From Bacteroidota bacterium (GTDB lineage Bacteria; Bacteroidota; Bacteroidia; Flavobacteriales_D; JABDKJ01), in NCBI GenBank assembly GCA_027621335.1, contig JAQCAN010000036.1, positions 1-13,923 on the forward strand: a stretch of DNA of 13,923 nt, written 5' to 3'. The translations under genes were made by a program, and so were the position numbers. Positions 1-6,748 of this stretch are shown piece after piece (position 1 is the first letter of the stretch; every line of letters begins with the position of its first letter). The notes beneath the pieces are model-generated. The model ran no database searches and was not told where the DNA came from. It saw nothing but the letters and a program-made list of their open reading frames with translations.

Positions 1-32
1 CCTTCAAACGCAATTGAAATATCAATAACAAG

Positions 33-275
33 GTGAAAGAAGAGCTCGGCTATTCCAAATCCCAGTTGGAGAACATGGCCACAGACCTGAAGGCTGGAAC
101 CATGGAGAAAGAAACCGTGAAAGGCTATCTGACCGAAGAGAAAGAGGCTGTGGATGCCATCTATGCGCAGGTCTTCAAAATGGACACTATTTTCACTCGC
201 TCTGACAAGGGCTATTCAAAATTTGCCCCTAAGGTCGATAGCTTGATGGCCACCTTCAGCGCACCTGAGCATTAA
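33..275 (+). CDS. Small helical protein of unknown function, possibly the C-terminal fragment of a longer gene
   Basis: The reading frame gives 80 residues rich in Lys, Glu and Leu, predicted to be mostly helical, with no signal peptide and no motif I can tie to a catalytic family. The only available start is GTG at 33, because a TGA lies in frame at 15-17. That GTG overlaps a TGA at 34-36 in another frame open from base 1, forming a GTGA overlap like that of a coupled downstream gene. Against a true start, the protein begins abruptly in a Lys/Glu-rich helix. It resembles the C-terminal part of longer (about 190 residue) Flavobacteriia lipoproteins with helical repeats, so a frameshift near 15-35 could have split a longer gene. 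The exported TPR gene follows 38 bases later and may be co-transcribed. Coding sense is likely; start and completeness are uncertain. Confidence 0.5.
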   Translation: MKEELGYSKSQLENMATDLKAGTMEKETVKGYLTEEKEAVDAIYAQVFKMDTIFTRSDKGYSKFAPKVDSLMATFSAPEH

Positions 276-313
276 GTACTGGAAGCGGTACGGAAATTGT
301 GCATCTTAAGGCC

Positions 314-2167
314 ATGAAACAGCTCCTTTTCCTCATCACCTTTTTCATGGCTCTGGGACTTTCAGCCCAGACCAACGAGGAGTTGGCCACGTATTACTAT
401 CAGAATCAAGAGTATGAGAAGGCCCTTCTCTACTTGGAGGACATCTACAAGTCCACGCCTACCGACACCTATTTCCAATTCTACCTCATCAGCTTGAAGG
501 AACTTGCGCGCTTTGAAGAGGCTCAGGACCTGGTAGAGAAGCACATGAAACGGAACAAGGGAAAGCTGGAACTCATGGTGGAGTTAGGCAATCTGATGAC
601 CTTGAACGGGGAAGGGGATAAGGCCAAGAAGTTCTATGAGGCTGCCATCGATGAGGCAGGGGCCTCTCGCTCGCAGGTCATCAATTTGGCCAATGCATTC
701 GTACAGGCGAATCTATTGGAGGAAGCCCTGAGGACTTATGAGATGGGGCGTAAGAAGGCCCCTGACAATTACCCATACAGCTATGAGGTGGCCAGCCTCT
801 ATGGAAGCATGGGGGATCATGCCCGCATGATCGATGAGTACATGGACCTCATCGGCTATAACCAAGGCTACTTGCGCACGGTGCAGAACAACCTCTCCAG
901 AAGCTTTGATTTCACCTCTGATGACCCGAAGGTGGATTTACTCAAGGCCAGCTTGCTCAAGAACGTCCAAGCCCACCCTGAACAAGGCGTGTATTATGAA
1001 ATGCTCATTTGGCTCTTCACCCAGCGCAAGGAATTCAATGCAGCGTTCATCCAAGCCAAGGCCATGGATAAGCGCCAACAGGAAGATGGAAGGCGATTGA
1101 TTGCTCTAGCCAGTCTTTGCACCAACAATGAGGCCTACTATGTGGCTGCGAAGGCGTATGCCTATATCGTAGAGGAAAAAGGCCCAGGGACGAGATATTA
1201 TGAGACCTCCAAGGCCTTGGAACTCGTTTCCGCCAAAAGAGCCTTGACCAGTTCCATGTTGCCTGAAAGAGAGAAAGTAGTGGCCTTGGAACAGCGATTC
1301 TCTGAGACCATAGCTGAGCTTGGTAGAGACCCTGAAGCAGCTCGATTGCTGCGAGAACAAGCGGAACTTAACTTGAGATATCTCCAGGATGGAGAGAAGG
1401 CACTATTGCTGTTGGACAGTGCATTGAAATCCCCTGGCATCAGTGCGGAGTTCGAGGCCCAATGCAAGCTGGATATGGGGGATGCCTTGGTCGCTCAAGG
1501 GTACATCTGGGATGCCTACCTTTATTACTCTCAGGTGGAGAAGGACTTCAAACAGGACATTCTGGGGGCTGAGGCGAAATTCAGGTCTGCCCGTATCTAT
1601 TACTATGCAGGAGACTTTGAATGGGCCCAAGGCCAATTGGATGTCCTGAAGGCCAGCACGAGCAAGTTGATCTCCAACGATGCGATGGACCTTTCGTTGC
1701 TCATCACTGACAACTACAGTTTGGATACCCTGCCACGCCCTATGGAGCTCTATGCTAAGGCCGACCTGCTCACTTTCCAGAACCGCCTGGATGAGGCCAG
1801 CCTGACCTTGGACAGCTTGAGCGAGGAATTCCCTGTGCACCCCTTGGAGGATGAGATCATCTATCAACGAGCTGAGATTGCCAAGAAGAGGGGAGACTTC
1901 TTGGTAGCCACGGAACTATTGGAGCGCATTGTAGACCTCTATTTTGATGATATCCTAGCGGATAATGCCCTCAAGGATCTTGCCGAATTGCAGGAAAGGG
2001 TATTCAAGGATGAGGCGAAGGCCATGGAATACTACCAGAAGCTTTTCATGGACTATCCAGGTAGTTTGTACAGCGCAGAAGCGCGCAAGCGATTCCGCTT
2101 CTTACGTGGGGATAAGCAGGACGAGGAGCCCATAGAACCACGGGAGATCCGAGGGATAGAGAATTGA
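314..2167 (+). CDS. Exported tetratricopeptide-repeat protein
   Basis: A 617-residue protein starting at the ATG at 314. An in-frame GTG at 299 is possible, but 314 places a classic signal peptide at the N-terminus (Lys, then a Leu/Phe-rich core, predicted cut Ala18|Gln19). The mature protein is a long series of degenerate helical hairpins typical of TPR repeats. Clear copies lie near residues 23-60, again around 120-160, and in the C-terminal third, where alternating Ala/Gly, Tyr and Leu positions end in a 'YYQKLFMDYPGS' type repeat. TPR arrays are protein-protein scaffolds, and an exported one in Bacteroidota probably sits in the periplasm or on a membrane surface as an assembly or chaperone factor. 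I see no catalytic domain. Its TGA directly abuts the stop codon of the convergent YhhN gene, leaving no room for a terminator. The family assignment is solid; the partner is unknown. Confidence 0.85.
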   Translation: MKQLLFLITFFMALGLSAQTNEELATYYYQNQEYEKALLYLEDIYKSTPTDTYFQFYLISLKELARFEEAQDLVEKHMKRNKGKLELMVELGNLMTLNGEGDKAKKFYEAAIDEAGASRSQVINLANAFVQANLLEEALRTYEMGRKKAPDNYPYSYEVASLYGSMGDHARMIDEYMDLIGYNQGYLRTVQNNLSRSFDFTSDDPKVDLLKASLLKNVQAHPEQGVYYEMLIWLFTQRKEFNAAFIQAKAMDKRQQEDGRRLIALASLCTNNEAYYVAAKAYAYIVEEKGPGTRYYETSKALELVSAKRALTSSMLPEREKVVALEQRFSETIAELGRDPEAARLLREQAELNLRYLQDGEKALLLLDSALKSPGISAEFEAQCKLDMGDALVAQGYIWDAYLYYSQVEKDFKQDILGAEAKFRSARIYYYAGDFEWAQGQLDVLKASTSKLISNDAMDLSLLITDNYSLDTLPRPMELYAKADLLTFQNRLDEASLTLDSLSEEFPVHPLEDEIIYQRAEIAKKRGDFLVATELLERIVDLYFDDILADNALKDLAELQERVFKDEAKAMEYYQKLFMDYPGSLYSAEARKRFRFLRGDKQDEEPIEPREIRGIEN

Positions 2168-2851
2168 TCAGAGTTTCCGTTCCCCTTTGAGAAGCCCCCT
2201 CACTATCAGGAACTGGGCCCAAGCGTAGGTTCCCAGGATCCAGATCGGTGAATTCGGAAGCTCATCGATGAAGCGGTTCCAAGCAAGCAGACTGTCACTG
2301 GTGATGAACAACAAGGCCCCGATCAATACCAATTGGAAACTTTTGGGGCTTACATGTTTCTCTCTATTCAAAGCCGTCAACAGCATGATACCTATAGTGA
2401 TGGCATAAAAGAGCACCGGTCCGGCCATTGGGCCTGCACCCTCTTTCAATTCGCTGAAGAACCATCCGATATAGCCCGCAGTCAAGAAGATGGACCAAGG
2501 GTTCCTTTTCAAGAAAGGGACCTCCAGTGGCAATCTTGGGGTCAGAATGAAGACGGTTATGTAGAAGATGTGGGCCAAGAGAAAAGCTCCCAGTCCGAAG
2601 AGGAAATAAGAGGCTTCATCTTCCATCATCAGGAGCACATCCCCCGTCATAGAGAAGGTCAAGGCCAATAAGGTGAAGACTTTCAAAGAGGATTTCCGCC
2701 AATTCCCTGAGGCCAGGACAAGCACCATCAGAAAACCGGTGAGCGCAGGTTTGGTCCAATAATGAAGTTCCGACCACTGAGGATTCACAGCCCCTAGGAT
2801 GCAGGCCGTACTTAAAAGGAAATAAATGAGGATGTCACCGTACTGTCGCAT
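2168..2851 (-). CDS. YhhN/TMEM86-family integral membrane protein (lysoplasmalogenase-like)
   Basis: About 227 residues, almost entirely hydrophobic, with roughly eight predicted membrane segments. Hallmarks of the YhhN family are visible: 'WTKPALTGFL' after the first helix, 'SMTGDVLLM' in the middle, 'FGLGAFLLAHIFYI', and 'GALLFITSDSLLAW' with an Arg-Phe after it, carrying the conserved Asp residues thought to be catalytic. Characterised TMEM86 proteins cleave the vinyl-ether bond of lysoplasmalogens. Aerobic Bacteroidota are not known as plasmalogen makers, so the real substrate here may differ. I chose the ATG at 2851, two bases after the upstream acylase stop; a TTG at 2857 is an alternative that would overlap it. 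It is the last gene of the ligase-CBS/acylase operon, which suggests co-expression, although a functional link is inference. Confidence 0.85.
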   Translation of the reverse strand: MRQYGDILIYFLLSTACILGAVNPQWSELHYWTKPALTGFLMVLVLASGNWRKSSLKVFTLLALTFSMTGDVLLMMEDEASYFLFGLGAFLLAHIFYITVFILTPRLPLEVPFLKRNPWSIFLTAGYIGWFFSELKEGAGPMAGPVLFYAITIGIMLLTALNREKHVSPKSFQLVLIGALLFITSDSLLAWNRFIDELPNSPIWILGTYAWAQFLIVRGLLKGERKL

Positions 2852-2853
2852 GA

Positions 2854-3735
2854 TCAACGGACGATGAAGAAACCATCATTCCCCAGTTTCTGATAGAGGG
2901 GCATGAACAGGAGGCCTTCCTTCGGGGCACGCACATCTCCGAAGCGATCCTTTGCTATGATCTGCCCCTTGTGGATCGGAGTGAGATTCATATATCCTGG
3001 GTTCATTCGGAACTCATCCTCCGGAGAGATGCCATGGCGGTAGACGATGTCGAATTGGCGGCCTTCTCCCACACAAGTGAAGCCTCCCTTCTCCAAGATT
3101 CCGGTATGATGTAACGCCTCCATGACGAAATCCTCATGGATATCCACTGACTTGGCAGCGGTGTGCTGCCCAGCCTCGAAGGCCAAACCCACATGCCCCA
3201 TCTCTGAGATGTATTCCAAGAGGGCGCCATGGATGAAACGCTCAATACCGGCTATGGCAGGCATTTTGAAGCGACTGGCGAAGTTCCGGTTCGCTTCTGT
3301 ATCTCCAATGCTCATAAATGGAGGTGAGTCCGCTGATGTGGTGTGCAGGTCAAGGACATATCGGGCTCCATCACCCGCTAGAGCTTTGTCGATGAGGGCA
3401 TGCAACTCTTCTTTCTCTATGTCCTCTTGCCCATGGTTCCTCTCGCTTCCATTCCTCCACATGCGATTAAGATCGGTATCGATGAAACGCTCTCCTCTTT
3501 CCAAAGCCTTGAAGTTCCCTATAAGGCCGATGACCTCTCCTTGCATCTGATGCGCCAAGGAACGCAGCCGTGCCTTGAGGTCGAGAAGAGCCATGAGACC
3601 CGTAGGTTCATTGCCATGCATCGCGGCAATGATGATCATGCGAGGAAGGTGGGGGTCGGAGAAGCCATACTTGAATACCGTCCGTTCAAGCTGCCATGTA
3701 TTACCGCGATAAGAAAAATGGACCGTCCTGCTCAC
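2854..3735 (-). CDS. Succinylglutamate desuccinylase/aspartoacylase-type zinc amidohydrolase
   Basis: A 293-residue protein of the AstE/AspA family (M14-like carboxypeptidase fold), which hydrolyses N-acyl amino acid amide bonds with one zinc ion. The zinc and catalytic residues are all visible: His40 and Glu43 in 'AAMHGNEPTG', a 'DTDLNRMW' stretch at 86-93 for substrate binding, His131 in 'LDLHTTS', and the likely general base Glu187 in 'AFEAGQH'. A C-terminal beta domain runs from about 215 to 293. No signal peptide, so cytoplasmic. The start is a GTG at 3735 that overlaps the TGA of the ligase-CBS gene by four bases (GTGA), a strong sign of translational coupling. The substrate cannot be read from the sequence; the partner suggests an acyl or gamma-glutamyl amide made by the neighbouring ligase. 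I see none of the other arginine-succinyltransferase pathway genes, so I do not assign astE. Confidence 0.85.
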   Translation of the reverse strand: MSRTVHFSYRGNTWQLERTVFKYGFSDPHLPRMIIIAAMHGNEPTGLMALLDLKARLRSLAHQMQGEVIGLIGNFKALERGERFIDTDLNRMWRNGSERNHGQEDIEKEELHALIDKALAGDGARYVLDLHTTSADSPPFMSIGDTEANRNFASRFKMPAIAGIERFIHGALLEYISEMGHVGLAFEAGQHTAAKSVDIHEDFVMEALHHTGILEKGGFTCVGEGRQFDIVYRHGISPEDEFRMNPGYMNLTPIHKGQIIAKDRFGDVRAPKEGLLFMPLYQKLGNDGFFIVR

Positions 3736-5597
3736 GTGCGCGCTTTGAATTCGCGAATATCCGTTTTAGTGACGACCCCTACAAGGTTTCCATCCTTTAC
3801 TACTGGCAGGCAGCCTGAATCATTCAAGTCCATCGCCCTGGAAGCCTTGTCCAGAGAGCTTTCAGGACCTATAGTCATGATATCGGTATGCATCCACTCC
3901 TTTACGGTGGCATCCGAGTCCAGTTCACCTATGTTCTCATCCTTGATGTCCTCACGGCTGATGATGCCTATCACCTTTCCTTTGATGTTCTCTACTGGTA
4001 AGGTGGAGTAATTATGCCAGGACATCAATTTCTTGGCGAACAGCATGAGATCATCCTCCCTTACAGTGATGAGGTCGGTGGACATGATACTGTCCACTCG
4101 GGCATATTTATTTGGAATGTTATGGAAGCTGGACTTCTCATGGACCGGAGCTCCCTCTTTGGCCTGCGCATCCATGCTGTCTGTGGTCATGAGCAGGGCC
4201 TCATCCATGGTATGGCCATTCCTTCGGGCATTTCGCACCGACTCCACGATCCATGCTGCTCCTGTATGCTTCTTGGCCACCCTCTGTTCGATGACTTTCA
4301 GATAAGGCAAGTATTCACTTTCTGGGATGCTACTTTCATAAAGGGCCTCCTCAGCCATGGGGAGGAGGATGTCATTCATCAGGCGACTAGCCTCCACTGT
4401 CTTTCCGAACCAAGCAAATTCATTGGCGAGGCCATTCCTTGCCGATTTCAAGAAGTTGCAACGGACATCCTGAAAGTGCATCTTCTTATGCCATACTCCA
4501 CGGCAATTATCGGGCATGGCCATCATTAGACCTGTCCACAGGACGGTGTTGGCTATCTCGTCAATGGTGGTCGGACCTGAAGGGATATATCGGTTCTCAA
4601 TACGAAGATGGGGCACTCCTCCGCCAATGCCATAACAGGCTCTATTCCATTTGTAGATGGTGCCATTATGGAGGTTCATCGCCCGCAGTTGTGGGACCCC
4701 TCCTTCGTTCAGCACATCCATGGATGATTTCTTGATCTCTCCTGAAATGATGAGGTTGTATTGGGAGACATCGTCCTTGAAGATTTCTGCAGCACTATGT
4801 TCCAGCCATTTTCTGCCAAAGGCCACCCGAGGTTGACGTTCACGGATGTAATTCCCTGTATTCCGGATATCGATGCTCTGTCTGAATAAGGCTATGCGGG
4901 TCTCGCTCCAAAGCTCTTTGCCCAATAGGATGGGAGAATTCACACAGGCCGAAAGCACAGGACCTGAGATGACTTGAGCCCAATTGTAGCGATCCACGAA
5001 TTCCTCAGGACTGATCTGTAAGTGAACTTGGAAGCTTGTATTACAGGCCTCGAACAGGATGGAATCATGTTTCAGACTGAGCTCATCCACTCCTTCGATA
5101 TGAAGACTGAAGTCTTCTCCTCGCTGCTCTTTTAAGCTTTGATCCAAAACCTTGTATCGCGGATTGGGGGTCATGTTCTTGAAGTCCAATTCACTTTTCC
5201 GGATGGTCGGAAGGATACCTGTTAGAATGACCTTCTGTTCTAATTCTTCAGATCGTTTCTTGGCCAAGGCCAAGAGAGAATCCAATTGATTGTGCATGCT
5301 GGAAAAGCAACCGGCCTTGAAATCCTGTGGGTCCAAGTTGATCTCAAGATTCCAACGTGCCAATTCAGAGGTGAAATGGGGCTCATCGATCATCGTCAGT
5401 ATCTCAGGGCCCATCATCGATGGTCTGAGGTCTCTACCAACAAGACAGAATTCCTGCTCGGCCCCAATTCTTGTGACTCCAGCTTCGATCATCCCTTGCT
5501 CGATCATCGCCTCCATAGCCTCGATATCGTATAGGAGATGCCTCAGGAAATCTTTTTTCTCCTGACCACCTAGCCGATTGATTTGTTGGTCACCCAT
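3732..5597 (-). CDS. GCS2-type carboxylate-amine ligase fused to a C-terminal CBS pair
   Basis: A 621-residue two-module protein. Residues 40 to about 480 form a glutamate-cysteine ligase family 2 domain: 'GAEQEFCLV' at 45-53 and 'NLEINLDP' at 83-90 give the metal-binding acidic residues. 'FQVHLQ' near 189-194, 'ACVNSPILLG' near 217-226, the Arg-rich stretch around 235-265 and 'HLRIENR' at 330-336 match the ATP and substrate pocket of the glutamine-synthetase-like fold. Residues 502 to 616 hold two CBS motifs ('MSTDLITVREDD' and 'MHTDIMTIGPES' at their starts), a Bateman module that usually binds AMP, ATP or S-adenosylmethionine. The enzyme should join an amine to a carboxylate, often Glu, using ATP, with adenylate sensing as likely control. 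It is not a clear glutathione enzyme: no gshB lies nearby. ATG at 5597; first gene of the operon. Confidence 0.85.
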   Translation of the reverse strand: MGDQQINRLGGQEKKDFLRHLLYDIEAMEAMIEQGMIEAGVTRIGAEQEFCLVGRDLRPSMMGPEILTMIDEPHFTSELARWNLEINLDPQDFKAGCFSSMHNQLDSLLALAKKRSEELEQKVILTGILPTIRKSELDFKNMTPNPRYKVLDQSLKEQRGEDFSLHIEGVDELSLKHDSILFEACNTSFQVHLQISPEEFVDRYNWAQVISGPVLSACVNSPILLGKELWSETRIALFRQSIDIRNTGNYIRERQPRVAFGRKWLEHSAAEIFKDDVSQYNLIISGEIKKSSMDVLNEGGVPQLRAMNLHNGTIYKWNRACYGIGGGVPHLRIENRYIPSGPTTIDEIANTVLWTGLMMAMPDNCRGVWHKKMHFQDVRCNFLKSARNGLANEFAWFGKTVEASRLMNDILLPMAEEALYESSIPESEYLPYLKVIEQRVAKKHTGAAWIVESVRNARRNGHTMDEALLMTTDSMDAQAKEGAPVHEKSSFHNIPNKYARVDSIMSTDLITVREDDLMLFAKKLMSWHNYSTLPVENIKGKVIGIISREDIKDENIGELDSDATVKEWMHTDIMTIGPESSLDKASRAMDLNDSGCLPVVKDGNLVGVVTKTDIREFKART

Positions 5598-5609
5598 AGC
5601 TTAGCTTTT
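5578..5609 (+). promoter_or_regulatory. Candidate promoter for the DUF4286-rsmA pair
   Basis: A TTG at 5578-5580 is followed after 21 bases by TAGCTTTT at 5602-5609, which fits the Flavobacteriia TTG-N17-23-TAnnTTTG pattern with one mismatch. A TTTG at 5582-5585 with a 16-base spacer is an alternative -33 element. The proposed leader would be about 50 bases. The -33 region lies inside the start of the divergent ligase gene, so the two promoters would sit nearly back to back. Confidence 0.3.
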
Positions 5610-5624
5610 GGTTCTTAAAGATGA

Positions 5625-5650
5625 GAAAAATAGCCCGTAAGTAAAACCAA
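5625..5650 (-). promoter_or_regulatory. Candidate promoter for the ligase-CBS operon
   Basis: On the minus strand the sequence TATTTTTC (5632 down to 5625) matches seven of eight positions of the Bacteroidota -7 element TAnnTTTG. A TTG at 5650-5648 lies upstream, but the 15-base spacer is shorter than the usual 17-23. This would give a leader of about 20 bases before the ATG at 5597. It is the best candidate in the 70-base divergent gap, but weak. Confidence 0.25.
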
Positions 5651-5673
5651 GGCATAGCACTACCTTCATGCCC

Positions 5674-5994
5674 ATGCATATTCTGTATAACGTCACGGTC
5701 AATATCGACTTGGAAGTAGAGGAGAACTGGCTCCTATGGATGCGAGATACACACATTCCTGACGTGATGTCCACGGGCCATTTCCTAGACGCACGTCTGT
5801 GCAAAGTATTGGCAGAAGACGTTGGTGGAACGACCTATTCCATCCAGTATCTGGCTAAGGATATGATGGCCTATAAACTGTATATCCATCAGGATGCGCC
5901 TCGTTTGCAGAAGGATCATACCGAGAGGTTCGATGGGAAATTCGTGGCCTTCAGGACGGTCTTGGAAGTAGACAGCATCCATGGTACACGCTAA
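5674..5994 (+). CDS. DUF4286 family protein
   Basis: A small soluble protein of 106 residues (108 if the ATG at 5668 is used). The N-terminus 'MHILYNVTVNIDLEVEENW', the 'WLLWMRDTHIPDVM' helix and the central 'YSIQYLA' strand are typical of the DUF4286 family, a ferredoxin-like small protein of unknown function common in Bacteroidota. I prefer 5674 because family members start directly at the 'ILYNVTVN' strand; 5668 adds only Met-Pro. Its last 14 bases overlap the start of rsmA, so the two are translated from one message and probably coupled. This neighbourhood is recurrent in Bacteroidota, which hints at a role near ribosome maturation, but no biochemical function is known. Confidence 0.8.
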   Translation: MHILYNVTVNIDLEVEENWLLWMRDTHIPDVMSTGHFLDARLCKVLAEDVGGTTYSIQYLAKDMMAYKLYIHQDAPRLQKDHTERFDGKFVAFRTVLEVDSIHGTR

Positions 5995-6748
5995 AAAGCA
6001 CCTTGGACAGCATTTCCTGAGGGATGAGTCTGTGGCCAAAGCCATTGTGGATCTCCTAGGAGAACACCCATCGGCCAATGTTTTGGAGATAGGTCCGGGG
6101 ACCGGGGTGCTCACGAAATACCTTTTGAAGAATGCGAACTTTCAGACCCAAGTGGTGGAACTGGACAGGGAATCGGTGGTTTTTCTGAAGGAACACTACC
6201 CTGAATTGGAGGGAAGGATCCACTCAGAGGATTTTCTGAAGATGGACCTTAGAAAACTAGGGGCTCCACTGGATATCATTGGCAATTTCCCCTATAATAT
6301 CTCCAGCCAGATCTTATTCAAGGTCTTGGAGCATAGGGACGAGGTTCCACAGGTGGTGGGTATGTTCCAGAAGGAAGTGGCCGAGCGAGTGGCCTCGGGC
6401 CCTGGGAATAAGGAGTATGGGATTCTGAGTGTTCTGCTTCAGGCGTATTATGACATCAGCTATCACATCACCGTGCCCAAGGAGGTCTTCGATCCACCAC
6501 CCAAAGTAGAATCAGGGGTTATCCGATTGGTGCGGAATGGCCGAGCGGAATTACCCTGCGATGACAAACTTTTCAAAACCGTGGTGAAGACCTCATTTGG
6601 TCAGCGAAGGAAGACCTTGCGCAATTCTTTGAAAGGTCTTTTGGATGGCAAAGTGATTCCCGAACGACTTTCAGGTCAGCGGCCTGAGCAATTGCAGGTA
6701 GAGGACTTCATTACATTGACCGCTCTCATTTTCCCAGAAGGTCAATAG
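5981..6748 (+). CDS. rsmA: 16S rRNA (adenine(1518)-N6/adenine(1519)-N6)-dimethyltransferase
   Basis: A 255-residue RsmA/KsgA enzyme, which dimethylates two adjacent adenines in the loop of helix 45 of 16S rRNA during late assembly of the small subunit. The N-terminal 'KKHLGQHFLRD' at 5-15 is diagnostic. The Rossmann SAM site follows with 'VLEIGPGTG' at 34-42 and the acidic ribose-binding Glu60. The catalytic motif IV is 'NFPYN' at 102-106, the Phe form seen in Bacteroidota rather than NLPY. 'VFDPPPKVES' near 169-178 and the C-terminal helical domain with 'FGQRRKTLRNSL' at 206-217 complete the family. Length is normal. It starts inside the DUF4286 gene and its stop codon overlaps the convergent sugar nucleotidyltransferase gene by seven bases. 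The sequence shows nothing unusual for its function. Confidence 0.97.
   Translation: MVHAKKHLGQHFLRDESVAKAIVDLLGEHPSANVLEIGPGTGVLTKYLLKNANFQTQVVELDRESVVFLKEHYPELEGRIHSEDFLKMDLRKLGAPLDIIGNFPYNISSQILFKVLEHRDEVPQVVGMFQKEVAERVASGPGNKEYGILSVLLQAYYDISYHITVPKEVFDPPPKVESGVIRLVRNGRAELPCDDKLFKTVVKTSFGQRRKTLRNSLKGLLDGKVIPERLSGQRPEQLQVEDFITLTALIFPEGQ

Noticed and set aside
276..291. GTAC repeated with an 8-base gap before the TPR gene
   Set aside because: Four-base palindromes at this spacing are expected by chance, and nothing similar recurs in the window.
1403..1867. 154-codon minus-strand open frame inside the TPR gene
   Set aside because: Fully antisense to a clear TPR protein with a signal peptide; no motif or start signal of its own.
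2854..3735. Naming the acylase astE or aspA
   Set aside because: The zinc site fits both, but none of the arginine-succinyltransferase pathway genes is present and the substrate cannot be read from the sequence.
3400..4011. 203-codon plus-strand open frame opposite the acylase and ligase genes
   Set aside because: It lies antisense to two genes with intact catalytic motifs, has no recognisable domain, and its composition is what the opposite strand of those codons would give.
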